Assembly (NCBI GenBank): GCA_022763115.1
Contig: JALEGJ010000083.1
Coordinates: 1 to 50,547, forward strand
DNA from: Aquisalinus sp.
GTDB taxonomy: Bacteria; Pseudomonadota; Alphaproteobacteria; Caulobacterales; Parvularculaceae
Length of the DNA: 50,547 nt
Direction: 5' to 3'
Shown piece after piece: positions 8,549 through 16,586 of this stretch; positions within the stretch are counted from its first letter, which is position 1, and the number at the start of each line of letters is the position of its first letter. The translations under genes were made by a program, and so were the position numbers. Under the pieces are notes generated by a model, which saw only the letters and a list, made by a program, of their open reading frames with translations, was not told the origin of the DNA and searched no databases.

Positions 8549-9937
8549 ATGGCTTTTTTGCGTAATATCGTATTGATCATGCTGGGGCTGGTGCTCGTGG
8601 CCTATGGGGGACTAAAGTTTTCGATCGTTGGTCAGCGCATGTTGCCGACAGGTACGGGCATCACGGCAAAGCAGCTTTGTTCGCTCGTCTTTGTCGGCGG
8701 ACTGGACGAAAGCCACGCCAAGAGGATGTATCTTGATCCGTTGCTTGAGCAGTTTCCCATACCCGTAAAGGTGAAGACGGATTACTCTGAAGGCTCTGTC
8801 ACGGCGCGGGTACCGGGTTTTGTCAAACAGTCAGCCAGCTACCGCCCCGGTTATGGGTGTACATTAGTGCATGACAGGAAATCCGGTTTGCAGCCTGCGC
8901 CGGGCGCAGTATCGGTTTCCCCGGAAATGACTCTGGATATCGCTCATCGCGATGCTGTGTTTGATGTCACGAAGCTGGACGCAGCATTGGACGAAGCATT
9001 TTCGCAATCCCCAACCAGGGCCATGCCGCGCAATACGCTCGCGGTAGCCGTGCTGCATGACGGCAAACTGGTAGCCGAGCGGTATGCGGATGGTATCAAC
9101 CCGACAACAAGATTGCCGGGCTGGTCGATGACGAAAAGTGTAACTGCGACTATTGCCGGTATTCTTGTGCAGCAAGGCAAACTTGATGTGACCGAGGCTG
9201 GTGCTCTTAAGGAATGGCGCGGCACTGGCGCCCCTCAGGAAGATATAACAGTTGACCATCTCCTGCGCATGACGAGCGGTCTTTTAATGACCGAGCAGAA
9301 TAATGGTCGCGACCCCAATTCACAGATGTTGTTTATTGAACCGGACGGTGCATATTATTCAGCAACGCGTGAACTGCATCAACCTGTAGGCAGCTACTAT
9401 GAGTATATGAGTGGTAGCACCGTTCTGGCGATGCGGGCAGCTCAGGAAGCGATTGGTGGTGATCTGCGTACAGCATATGATTTCATTCGCGATGAACTAT
9501 TCGTGCCGCTGGGAATGACAAGTGCGGTGATAGAGCCCGACCAGTCCGGAACATTTGTTGGCAGCTCCTTTATGATGGCGACGGCACGTGACTGGGCGCG
9601 GTTTGGCCAACTTTACGTTGATGGCGGTCAGGTAAACGATCAGCAGATTATTCCGGCGGACTGGATTGATTATGTCACAAAGCATACGGAGCAATCCGGC
9701 GCTAATGGCTACGGCGCCTCTTTCTGGGTTATTACAGATGCGCAGCGCGAGCGGGATGAAACGCTGGCGGCCCTGCCAGAAGATACATTCTCGGCACGCG
9801 GCTTTCAGGGGCAGTACACGCATATGATTCCGTCAGAAGGGTTGGTCGTTGTGCGTCTCGGGGCAACCAATGACTACTGGGCGGATGACCCTGAATTGCT
9901 GCCATTGCAGGTCATCCAGGCCATGAAGGATCAGTAA
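8549..9937 (+). CDS. Serine hydrolase of the class C beta-lactamase fold
   Basis: The 462-residue protein has an N-terminal membrane anchor or uncleaved signal (residues 5-25), an approximately 110-residue linker domain, then a beta-lactamase/penicillin-binding-type domain. The active-site motif is SMTK (Ser193, Lys196). The second motif is probably the Tyr of YEYMSGS. The C-terminal GFQGQY replaces the KTG box, as in many esterase and peptidase members of this superfamily. A strong GAGGGGG precedes the ATG. It is likely periplasmic and acts on a peptide, ester or amide; true beta-lactamase activity is not implied. It follows the regulator gene by 70 bases in the same direction. Confidence 0.9.
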   Translation: MAFLRNIVLIMLGLVLVAYGGLKFSIVGQRMLPTGTGITAKQLCSLVFVGGLDESHAKRMYLDPLLEQFPIPVKVKTDYSEGSVTARVPGFVKQSASYRPGYGCTLVHDRKSGLQPAPGAVSVSPEMTLDIAHRDAVFDVTKLDAALDEAFSQSPTRAMPRNTLAVAVLHDGKLVAERYADGINPTTRLPGWSMTKSVTATIAGILVQQGKLDVTEAGALKEWRGTGAPQEDITVDHLLRMTSGLLMTEQNNGRDPNSQMLFIEPDGAYYSATRELHQPVGSYYEYMSGSTVLAMRAAQEAIGGDLRTAYDFIRDELFVPLGMTSAVIEPDQSGTFVGSSFMMATARDWARFGQLYVDGGQVNDQQIIPADWIDYVTKHTEQSGANGYGASFWVITDAQRERDETLAALPEDTFSARGFQGQYTHMIPSEGLVVVRLGATNDYWADDPELLPLQVIQAMKDQ

Positions 9938-10018
9938 AATGAGGGCATCCAGTTGCTCTGCTGACAGGGGCCGTCAGCTCTGATATGATCAATCAGACAG
10001 AATCGGGAGTTGGGGATA

Positions 10019-10630
10019 ATGGCCGATAATACTGATGATAATCGCAGCAGGACCATTGCTGTCGTCGTGATATTATTGCTGGTGGCGGGTGCGGCCGGCG
10101 TGATGTGGTTCATGGGAGGTAATAACGGTGACGATAAGACAGATATTGCTGTTCTGGATACACCTGAAGTAGAGCCAGAAGAGCCCGAGCCTGCGCCGTG
10201 GGAAGAGCCTGCACCTGAAATCCTGCCGCCTGTTGAGACGGAGCCTGTGCCGGAAGAGCCTGAAGTTCTGCCAGTTGCCTGTGCCTTTCCGGGAGATGGT
10301 TTCGTCCAGACACCTCACGGTTTCCGTCCAACGCAGCAATTTGTCGAGTTTGACCCTCCCGAATACCTGAGTGGGTACAGCGGTTCTTCGTTGCCATTGA
10401 TTGCAGAAGAAGATGGTGAAGCCTGTGTCTCGCTGACATATGACATTTCCGAGCGCGGCAGGCCCATCAATGTTCAGGTCCTGGATGCGCAGGGACGAGG
10501 CGGGATGGCTGGCGATTATGCGGATCGCGCTCGAACTGCCTTGTCGACGCGCCGCTATCTGCCTGGTGCCCGCAATGACAAGCCGATCCGCATTGACAAC
10601 AATTTCCTGATGATCCGATTTGGCAACTGA
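10019..10630 (+). CDS. TonB-like periplasm-spanning protein
   Basis: The product (203 residues from the ATG at 10019, with GGGAG upstream) has a short cytoplasmic head, one membrane span at about residues 12-32, a Pro/Glu-rich stretch of about 50 residues (PEEPEPAPWEEPAPEI region), and a C-terminal domain of TonB type containing VSLTYDISERGRPINVQVLDA and ARTALSTRRYLPGA. TonB proteins couple inner-membrane energy to outer-membrane receptors. No exbB, exbD or TonB-dependent receptor is nearby, so it may instead be a TonB_C-domain protein with another role. Two Cys (in PVACAFPG and EACVSLTYD) could form a disulfide. A terminator follows. Confidence 0.8.
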   Translation: MADNTDDNRSRTIAVVVILLLVAGAAGVMWFMGGNNGDDKTDIAVLDTPEVEPEEPEPAPWEEPAPEILPPVETEPVPEEPEVLPVACAFPGDGFVQTPHGFRPTQQFVEFDPPEYLSGYSGSSLPLIAEEDGEACVSLTYDISERGRPINVQVLDAQGRGGMAGDYADRARTALSTRRYLPGARNDKPIRIDNNFLMIRFGN

Positions 10631-10664
10631 GCTGTCAGCATTCAGGAAATAACATGAAAAGCAG

Positions 10665-10696
10665 AAAGGTGAGCTACGCCGGGCTCGCCTTTTCTT
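10665..10696 (+). terminator. Rho-independent terminator after the TonB-like gene
   Basis: AAAGGTGAGC (10665-10674) pairs with GCTCGCCTTT (10683-10692) with one G-T pair, and TTCTTCT follows. It lies 34 bases after the stop codon and ahead of the PdeM gene. Confidence 0.75.
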
Positions 10697-10719
10697 CTGA
10701 CTCTTACTAGCCTTGGCTG

Positions 10720-11424
10720 ATGAACTTGACTGCTCAAATATCCCGTGCTCCGACAGCTTTCAATCTTGCCGGCCAGCCCGTCGTATTTGATGCGACGGGT
10801 GCTCTATGGCTGCCGGAAGCGCGAACACTTGTGTTTTCAGACCTGCATTTCGAAAAGGGCAGTTCCTATGGGCGCAAGGGCATGTTTTTGCCACCATACG
10901 ATACGCGGCGTACCCTTTCGACCATGATTGATGTTATCAGGCGCTGGCAACCGCGATGCGTCATCTCCCTTGGGGATGCCTTCCATGATCGAGGGGCAGA
11001 AGCGCGCATGAGCCGGGAAGACAAGGACTTGTTACGCAGCCTGACTGAGCAGCACAACTGGGTCTGGATCCTTGGTAACCATGACCCCGAGCCACCAAAA
11101 TACCTCGCCGGAAAGGCGTGTGAAGAGATAAAGATTGGTGGTCTGTTATTCTGTCATGAGCCTTGCGCCAGTGGTAACTGGCATGTGGCCGGACACCTGC
11201 ACCCGGCAGCGAAAGTGCGTCGCGGCGGGCGATCCGTGCGCAGACGCTGCTTCATGACCGATGGGGAGCGCCTGATTATGCCTGCATTTGGTGCCTATAC
11301 AGGCGGCCTGAATGTCTGCGATCCGGCCTACAAGCCATATTTCGCAAGTGGGTTTTCTGCCCTGATGCTGGGGGCAGATCAGGTCTGGCAGGTCGCATCT
11401 TCTCAACTGCGACCGGACGGTTAG
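10720..11424 (+). CDS. pdeM: PdeM-type metallophosphoesterase
   Basis: This 234-residue protein carries the full set of calcineurin-type metal motifs: FSDLHFEKGSSYGRKG near residue 33, LGDAFHDRG, LGNHDPEPP and VAGHLHPAAKV. The DLHFEKG and FHDRG forms are those of the ligase-associated DNA-damage-response endonuclease PdeM. In many bacteria pdeM sits beside an Lhr-type helicase, an exonuclease and an ATP-dependent ligase; none of these is visible here. The start ATG has no strong ribosome binding site. It converges on the DUF3429 gene with a six-base gap. Confidence 0.88.
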   Translation: MNLTAQISRAPTAFNLAGQPVVFDATGALWLPEARTLVFSDLHFEKGSSYGRKGMFLPPYDTRRTLSTMIDVIRRWQPRCVISLGDAFHDRGAEARMSREDKDLLRSLTEQHNWVWILGNHDPEPPKYLAGKACEEIKIGGLLFCHEPCASGNWHVAGHLHPAAKVRRGGRSVRRRCFMTDGERLIMPAFGAYTGGLNVCDPAYKPYFASGFSALMLGADQVWQVASSQLRPDG

Positions 11425-11430
11425 GCTGGC

Positions 11431-11928
11431 TTACCAGCCCAAATTCAGCATCCGCATCATCGACAGGATGAAGATCAGGCTGAGGAACATCGTGATCTTC
11501 AGCCGCAGGGGGCCATACCAGGCAGGGGCAAAGCCATCGCGCGAGGCATTACGATCTGCCTGCATCAACAATACAAACGCGACCAGGAGTATCAGATGCC
11601 GCACCACATAGGTTGGCGCGATGCCGGGAATGAGATTGGCCGGTATGACTGCAAGCCAGCCAATCAGCGGCGGAATGACAGAGTTTGTCAGCTGATTGAG
11701 AGTGACATAATCGCTGATGGTCTTGTTGTTCAACATGGCCAGGCCCCAGCGAATACCGCCCATGAATGAGAGAATGATCGCCCCGTAAAGCAATTCCCAG
11801 CGCAGCAGCGCATAGGCATAATTCGCCGGGAAAATCAGCGGGCTAAACCAGATATAAAGGGCCGTGCCCAAAAACGGCAGCAACCCGGCATAAGCCAGCC
11901 AGGTGGCACGCTCCTCCAGTGGTCCCAT
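11431..11928 (-). CDS. DUF3429 family membrane protein
   Basis: The 165-residue product begins GPLEERATWLAYAGLLPFLG and has about five hydrophobic spans, including ELLYGAIILSFMGGIRWGLAM, the signature region of DUF3429 inner-membrane proteins. No function is established for the family. The ATG at 11928 is used; a TTG at 11958 would add ten residues that lack conservation features, and neither has a clear ribosome binding site. Upstream it faces away from the PodJ-like gene's 3' end. Confidence 0.82.
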   Translation of the reverse strand: MGPLEERATWLAYAGLLPFLGTALYIWFSPLIFPANYAYALLRWELLYGAIILSFMGGIRWGLAMLNNKTISDYVTLNQLTNSVIPPLIGWLAVIPANLIPGIAPTYVVRHLILLVAFVLLMQADRNASRDGFAPAWYGPLRLKITMFLSLIFILSMMRMLNLGW

Positions 11929-12087
11929 GGTGGTGGAAGATGTTGCTGTGTTACTCAACTGAATTCTGAAGCCCCATGTCTCGACTTATATTACTTAGCA
12001 CAAAAACAGAAAAGGAACAGTGGCCGTGCCGCCAGCCTGAATCAGACTGTACTGGTTCTTCGGGGCCAGAATTTTCGGTCTTGGTTA

Positions 12088-14301
12088 TCAGTTTGCGGAA
12101 GCGATAGCCTGACGTGGTGTCCAGCTTGCGAGTTGATCATCAATCTGGCGGCGCTGCTCTGCAGGCAACAGAAGACCAAGACGTGTTGCTTCATTGTTCG
12201 CATCGCTATCACCCAGTTTACCTGCCAAAGCATACCAGTAATAGGCCTGCTGAGTGCTCTTGGGGGTCGCAGCGCCGTTTTCAAGATCAATGGTAGGATC
12301 ATAGATTAGGGCCAAATTGTAGATTGAATCCACATAGCCATAAGCAGCGGCCTGCTCGAACCAGGAAATGGCGGTCGATTCATTGCGCGCGCCGCCTGCA
12401 CCAAGGGCATACATTGATCCCAGCTTGTGCATCGCGGTAATATTGCCGCCTTCTGCCGCAGCCTGATACCAGTTGCGCGCCATGATTTCATTCTGATCAC
12501 CAAACCGCCCGGTGCGATAATCCTCAGCGAGCGCATATTGGGCCGGGGGATAATTCCTGCTGGCAGACTGCTTGAGAATAATCAGGGCGCGGCGCTCCTC
12601 TTCTTCACTTGTTGCGATGGAAGATAGAGTTTGCCAGCGGATGAACTGCTCCTCGGCAGTCAGTTCTGTAGCGCTGGAGCCTGGACCAGGGGGAGTAATG
12701 GGAGACGCATCAGGCCCCAGAACCTGAGTGCCATTAACGGCAGATATAGCACCGGACTGATTGCCACGGAGCAAGAAGAACAGAACAGCCAGAATGATCA
12801 GCAGCAGAAGTCCACCGAAGATGAAGAGCGGAAGCCTGCTGCGCTCGCGCGAAGCGTACTTTTGACGCAAGGCCGAGATTTTTTTGTTTTTCGGCGCCTG
12901 TTTGTTAACGAGCGTCACCTGCTCATCAGAATCTTCGTCAACTGCCTGCTCATCTGGAGCACTGTCCTCGGCATCAAGTTCTGCATCTCGCTCCAGCCTT
13001 TTGCGTCTGGCTCTGGCAGCAAGAATAACTTTCTGTTTGGCTGTCAAAGCCTGCTTATCAGATGCGGCCGGAGGAGGGGCTGGTGCCTCATCTTCATCAG
13101 TATCGACATCCAGTTCAACGATAACAGCGCGATCATCATCCTCTTCCGCGCCGAAAACATCGTCAAAATCTTCTTCTGCAGGCATCTGGCGTTCTGCACC
13201 CGCCATAGCTGTTTGAAGTGTGTTTCGGGATGTTGCGTTACCCGTCAAAGGCTCTTCCGAGGGTGTCCCGGGGGCGCGTGCCGCTTCTGCGCCATCTGCA
13301 ACACCTTCAAAGCGCTGGATCATGCGCTGGAAAGACCCGTGTAAATCCTGAATGCGCTGATTGGCTGCATCGGTTGTCGCTGTAATCGCAGCGCGGGCAT
13401 CTCGTGCGGCCTGACCGTTTTCCTCATCAAACCGGGAGAGGTCTGTGCGCAATTCCTCCAGCTTCCGGGAGAGTTTGTTAATCCCTTCGGCTGAGCGCTG
13501 TTCAGCGCCTTCCAGCTTCTCCGTCATCTTGTGGATATTGCTTTCCAGAGCCTGTATTTGGTCGCCGGACCGTTTGATCTCTGTGCCAAGGATGCGCAGC
13601 TTATTGCTCGTGCGCTCGATGAACTCCTGATCATCAGATTGCGCTGCAGCTTTTGCTTCCAGCATCAGAGCCTTGGATGTGGTTTCAGTTTTGCGAAGCT
13701 GATCTGTAACCGTGTCAAGAAACCCGCGAACCTCTTCAATGGCAGCAGCGTTTTTTTGATCTGCCTCGGAGACCCGGTCGCTGAGGGAGCGGATAATGGC
13801 GTCGTGATCATCGACACGGGCAAGTGTCTCATCCCGCGTCGCCTCAAAATCGGCAACCATGTGCTGCAAGGCTTTTTCCAGAGCGGCAAAACTCTCCACA
13901 TACTGTTTTGCGCCGCCATCCTTTTCGAGCTCTTCGACACGCGCTGCAAGCTGCGGGTCAGTACCGGCGGGGCGTTCCGATTCAACACGGCGCACGCGAT
14001 CCAGAACAGATGTCAGTCCGTTATTCAGGTTGGTGAATGCCTGACGGCTGGCCAACTCGTTGTTTTTAAGGCGCTCATTTAGGCGGTTCAGAGAGTTTAT
14101 GACCTGCTGTAACTGGGTAAGAGTAACCCTGTCGCCGGGATCCGGCTTTTGAGGTGCGGGATCAGGTGTCTCACTCATGGTCGTAATATTTTTATTTAGC
14201 CACTCGCCGAGGGTCATTCCGGCTTCGCGCGCAGCTTTCTTGGCAACCTCCCGGGTTTCCGGATCGATTCCTTTGATACTCCAAGGCACATTCGATTTCA
14301 T
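12088..14301 (-). CDS. PodJ-like localization protein with Sel1 repeats
   Basis: The 737-residue protein opens with PWSIKGIDPETREVAKKAAREAGMTLGEWLN, the N-terminal signature of alphaproteobacterial PodJ/ExoR-like polar factors. Residues about 60-330 are charged and heptad-like, a long coiled coil. An acidic Pro/Ala-rich linker follows, then one membrane span at about 490-512 (FIFGGLLLLIILAVLFFLL). The periplasmic part holds Sel1-type helical repeats (AQYALAEDYRTGRFGD, AMHKLGSMYALGAGG, SIYNLALIYDP, AYYWYALAGKLGD). In Caulobacter, PodJ organises the pole and sits in the CtrA/CckA network. Here it would anchor cytoplasmic partners and sense peptidoglycan or periplasmic ligands by its Sel1 part. 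The gene is divergent from the acyl-CoA dehydrogenase; the 273-base gap between them shows no further feature. Confidence 0.85.
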   Translation of the reverse strand: MKSNVPWSIKGIDPETREVAKKAAREAGMTLGEWLNKNITTMSETPDPAPQKPDPGDRVTLTQLQQVINSLNRLNERLKNNELASRQAFTNLNNGLTSVLDRVRRVESERPAGTDPQLAARVEELEKDGGAKQYVESFAALEKALQHMVADFEATRDETLARVDDHDAIIRSLSDRVSEADQKNAAAIEEVRGFLDTVTDQLRKTETTSKALMLEAKAAAQSDDQEFIERTSNKLRILGTEIKRSGDQIQALESNIHKMTEKLEGAEQRSAEGINKLSRKLEELRTDLSRFDEENGQAARDARAAITATTDAANQRIQDLHGSFQRMIQRFEGVADGAEAARAPGTPSEEPLTGNATSRNTLQTAMAGAERQMPAEEDFDDVFGAEEDDDRAVIVELDVDTDEDEAPAPPPAASDKQALTAKQKVILAARARRKRLERDAELDAEDSAPDEQAVDEDSDEQVTLVNKQAPKNKKISALRQKYASRERSRLPLFIFGGLLLLIILAVLFFLLRGNQSGAISAVNGTQVLGPDASPITPPGPGSSATELTAEEQFIRWQTLSSIATSEEEERRALIILKQSASRNYPPAQYALAEDYRTGRFGDQNEIMARNWYQAAAEGGNITAMHKLGSMYALGAGGARNESTAISWFEQAAAYGYVDSIYNLALIYDPTIDLENGAATPKSTQQAYYWYALAGKLGDSDANNEATRLGLLLPAEQRRQIDDQLASWTPRQAIASAN

Positions 14302-14574
14302 GCGTGTCAGCCTTGCCGGTTTGCCGTCCGATAATCCGGATTTTGCTTATATATTACGACCATATATCCGGTAAGGTGCTTCGCGCCCGTGGTGAAGTGT
14401 CTGGTATCAAAAAACTGCATGCCGGACCAAGTCTCTATCCACATGACTGGAATGACACAAAACCAGGCCTTTTCGCTGCACGATTTTCTTGTCGCAGGGG
14501 GCTGGCCACCACTATGTTCAGGCCAACGCTGGCGGGCTTTTGCCCGACTCAATATGATCTGGAGAAGATAGACA

Positions 14575-16359
14575 ATGCCTATTTATGAAGTTCCTGTCCG
14601 TGAGATGCAGTTCCTGATCCACGATGTCCTGCAAACGCAGAATTATTCCAACTTGCCCGGTTTTGCCGATGCAACACCTGACTTTATCGATGCAGTGCTT
14701 GAAGAGGCAGCAAAGTTCAACGAACAGGTCGTGCAACCGTTGAACGTCGTTGGCGACAAGGAAGGTTGTACCAGACACGATGACGGATCCGTCACAACAC
14801 CGACCGGTTTCAAGGAAGCCTACAAGCAGTTTTGTGAGCAGGGGCTCGGCTCCATCGCCATGGACCCAGAATATGGCGGGCAGGGCCTGCCGATCTTTCT
14901 GGCCTATGCCACCATGGAAATGACGACCTCGGCCAACCATTCCTTTGGGATGTATCCGGGCCTCTCCGGCGGGGCATGGCGAGCCATTCATGCGGCTGCC
15001 AGTGAAGAGCAGAAGCAGACTTACTTGCCAAAAATGACATCCGGTGAATGGACCGGCACCATGAACCTGACCGAGCCTCAATGCGGTACAGACCTTGGGC
15101 TGATCCGTACAAAAGCGGTGCCTCAGGAAGACGGGACGTTCAAGATCAGTGGGCAGAAGATATGGATTTCTGCCGGCGAACACGACATGTCCGACAATAT
15201 TATTCACCTTGTGCTGGCCCGTATTGAAGGGGCACCTGAAGGCATCAAGGGGATTTCACTGTTCATCGTGCCAAAATTTATTCTCGATGAGAATGGTGAG
15301 CCTGGTGAGCGCAATGCAGTTTCATGTGGCGGCCTTGAAGAAAAAATGGGCATTCACGGCAACGCCACTTGCGTGATGAATTATGACGGTGCCACGGGCT
15401 ACCTTGTAGGGGAAGAGCACAAGGGCATGCGCGCCATGTTCATTATGATGAATGAAGCGCGCCTTGGTGTTGGCCTGCAGGGGTATGCGTCGTCTGAGGT
15501 TGCCTATCAGAATGCGGCCGCTTTCGCGAAGGACCGGTTGCAAAGTCGCTCCATTACAGGCGCAAAAAACCCTGATGGCCCAGCTGACCCGATTATCGTT
15601 CACCCTGACGTGCGTCGTATGCTGATGGATACGAAAGCATTTACGGAGGCCGGGCGCGCGCTTGTTTTCTGGGCATCCTTGCAGGCAGACCTTGAGCACA
15701 AGGCGGAGGACGACGAGACACGTCAGAAGGCAGCAGATTACATGGCGCTGCTCACACCTGTCATTAAAGGCTATCTGACACACCGCGGTTATCTCGCAAC
15801 GAATGACAGCTTGCAGCTCTTTGGCGGTTCCGGGTTTGTAGAAGAGTGGGGTATGTCCCAATTCGTCCGTGATTGTCGTATTTCTACAATCTATGAAGGC
15901 ACAAACGGAATCCAGGCGCTTGACCTTGTCGGTCGCAAGCTGATGGCTGATGGCGGGCGCGGCTGGCAGACCTATTTTGCCGAAATTGATCAACTCATTG
16001 CGGACCTCAATGGCAAGGAAGAATTGCAGATCTTTGTCGATGGACTGCGCGACACCAAAGCCAAACTCGCTGATGCTACCCAGTGGATGGGGGCCAACGC
16101 CATGGCGAATTTCGATAATGCCGGTGCCGGTTCATTTGATTATCTCTGCCTGTTCGGCCTGACCTCGCTGGCACATATGTGGCTGTTGATGGCAAGGTCA
16201 GCCGTCGAGAAGCAATCAGACAGTGACCCGTTCTATTCGAATAAGCTGGTAACCGGCCGCTACTTTGTTGAGCGTATCCTGCCGGAAGCAGATGCGCATC
16301 TGGCAAAGCTAAAAACCGGTGCTGACAGCATGATGGCCCTGGAAGCAGCGGCCTTTTAG
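14575..16359 (+). CDS. Acyl-CoA dehydrogenase, DmdC-like
   Basis: The 594-residue FAD enzyme has the extended architecture of the group that includes DmdC, 3-methylmercaptopropionyl-CoA dehydrogenase: an N-terminal helical part, the middle domain with MNLTEPQCGTDLGLIRTKA and ISAGEHDM, the C-terminal helical domain with the catalytic region RISTIYEGTNGIQALDLVGRKL (Glu of YEGTNG), and an extra C-terminal acyl-CoA dehydrogenase-associated domain. It oxidises an acyl-CoA to the enoyl-CoA. Dimethylsulfoniopropionate breakdown is possible for a marine bacterium, but no dmdA, dmdB or dmdD is nearby, so the substrate is open. GGAGAAG lies upstream of the ATG. Confidence 0.92.
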   Translation: MPIYEVPVREMQFLIHDVLQTQNYSNLPGFADATPDFIDAVLEEAAKFNEQVVQPLNVVGDKEGCTRHDDGSVTTPTGFKEAYKQFCEQGLGSIAMDPEYGGQGLPIFLAYATMEMTTSANHSFGMYPGLSGGAWRAIHAAASEEQKQTYLPKMTSGEWTGTMNLTEPQCGTDLGLIRTKAVPQEDGTFKISGQKIWISAGEHDMSDNIIHLVLARIEGAPEGIKGISLFIVPKFILDENGEPGERNAVSCGGLEEKMGIHGNATCVMNYDGATGYLVGEEHKGMRAMFIMMNEARLGVGLQGYASSEVAYQNAAAFAKDRLQSRSITGAKNPDGPADPIIVHPDVRRMLMDTKAFTEAGRALVFWASLQADLEHKAEDDETRQKAADYMALLTPVIKGYLTHRGYLATNDSLQLFGGSGFVEEWGMSQFVRDCRISTIYEGTNGIQALDLVGRKLMADGGRGWQTYFAEIDQLIADLNGKEELQIFVDGLRDTKAKLADATQWMGANAMANFDNAGAGSFDYLCLFGLTSLAHMWLLMARSAVEKQSDSDPFYSNKLVTGRYFVERILPEADAHLAKLKTGADSMMALEAAAF

Positions 16360-16387
16360 GCAAGTTTCAAACCTCTAACTTTTTGCT

Positions 16388-16419
16388 GCCCTCCCTTGGT
16401 AATGGGGGAGGGCGTTTTG
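16388..16419 (+). terminator. Rho-independent terminator after the acyl-CoA dehydrogenase
   Basis: GCCCTCCC (16388-16395) pairs exactly with GGGAGGGC (16406-16413), and GTTTTGT follows. It sits 28 bases after the stop codon. Confidence 0.82.
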
Positions 16420-16542
16420 TGGTCTTACAATTACGCATATATGGCCTGCGCCGTTTTTGGAAACTGTTAAAAGTCAAGCAGTTATCGTCCTTCCTGAACA
16501 AAGTTGTGATCTTCAAAGGCTGGTCACAGGGGCGCTTATAAG

Positions 16543-16558
16543 TTAACCTGTTATTAAC
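16543..16558 (+). promoter_or_regulatory. Full CtrA-type binding site
   Basis: TTAA (16543-16546), seven bases, then TTAAC (16554-16558) is an exact match to the alphaproteobacterial CtrA consensus TTAA-N7-TTAAC. It ends 28 bases before the start codon of the RTX protease gene, so CtrA would touch the core promoter. The CckA kinase that feeds CtrA is encoded at 41952-44798. Confidence 0.65.
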
Positions 16559-16586
16559 ATGAGTGGGCAAGCGAAAGGCCGGAAAA

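Noticed and set aside
12631-13344. Plus-strand frames inside the PodJ-like gene
   Set aside because: Low-complexity antisense of Asp/Glu/Ala codons; no support beyond being open.
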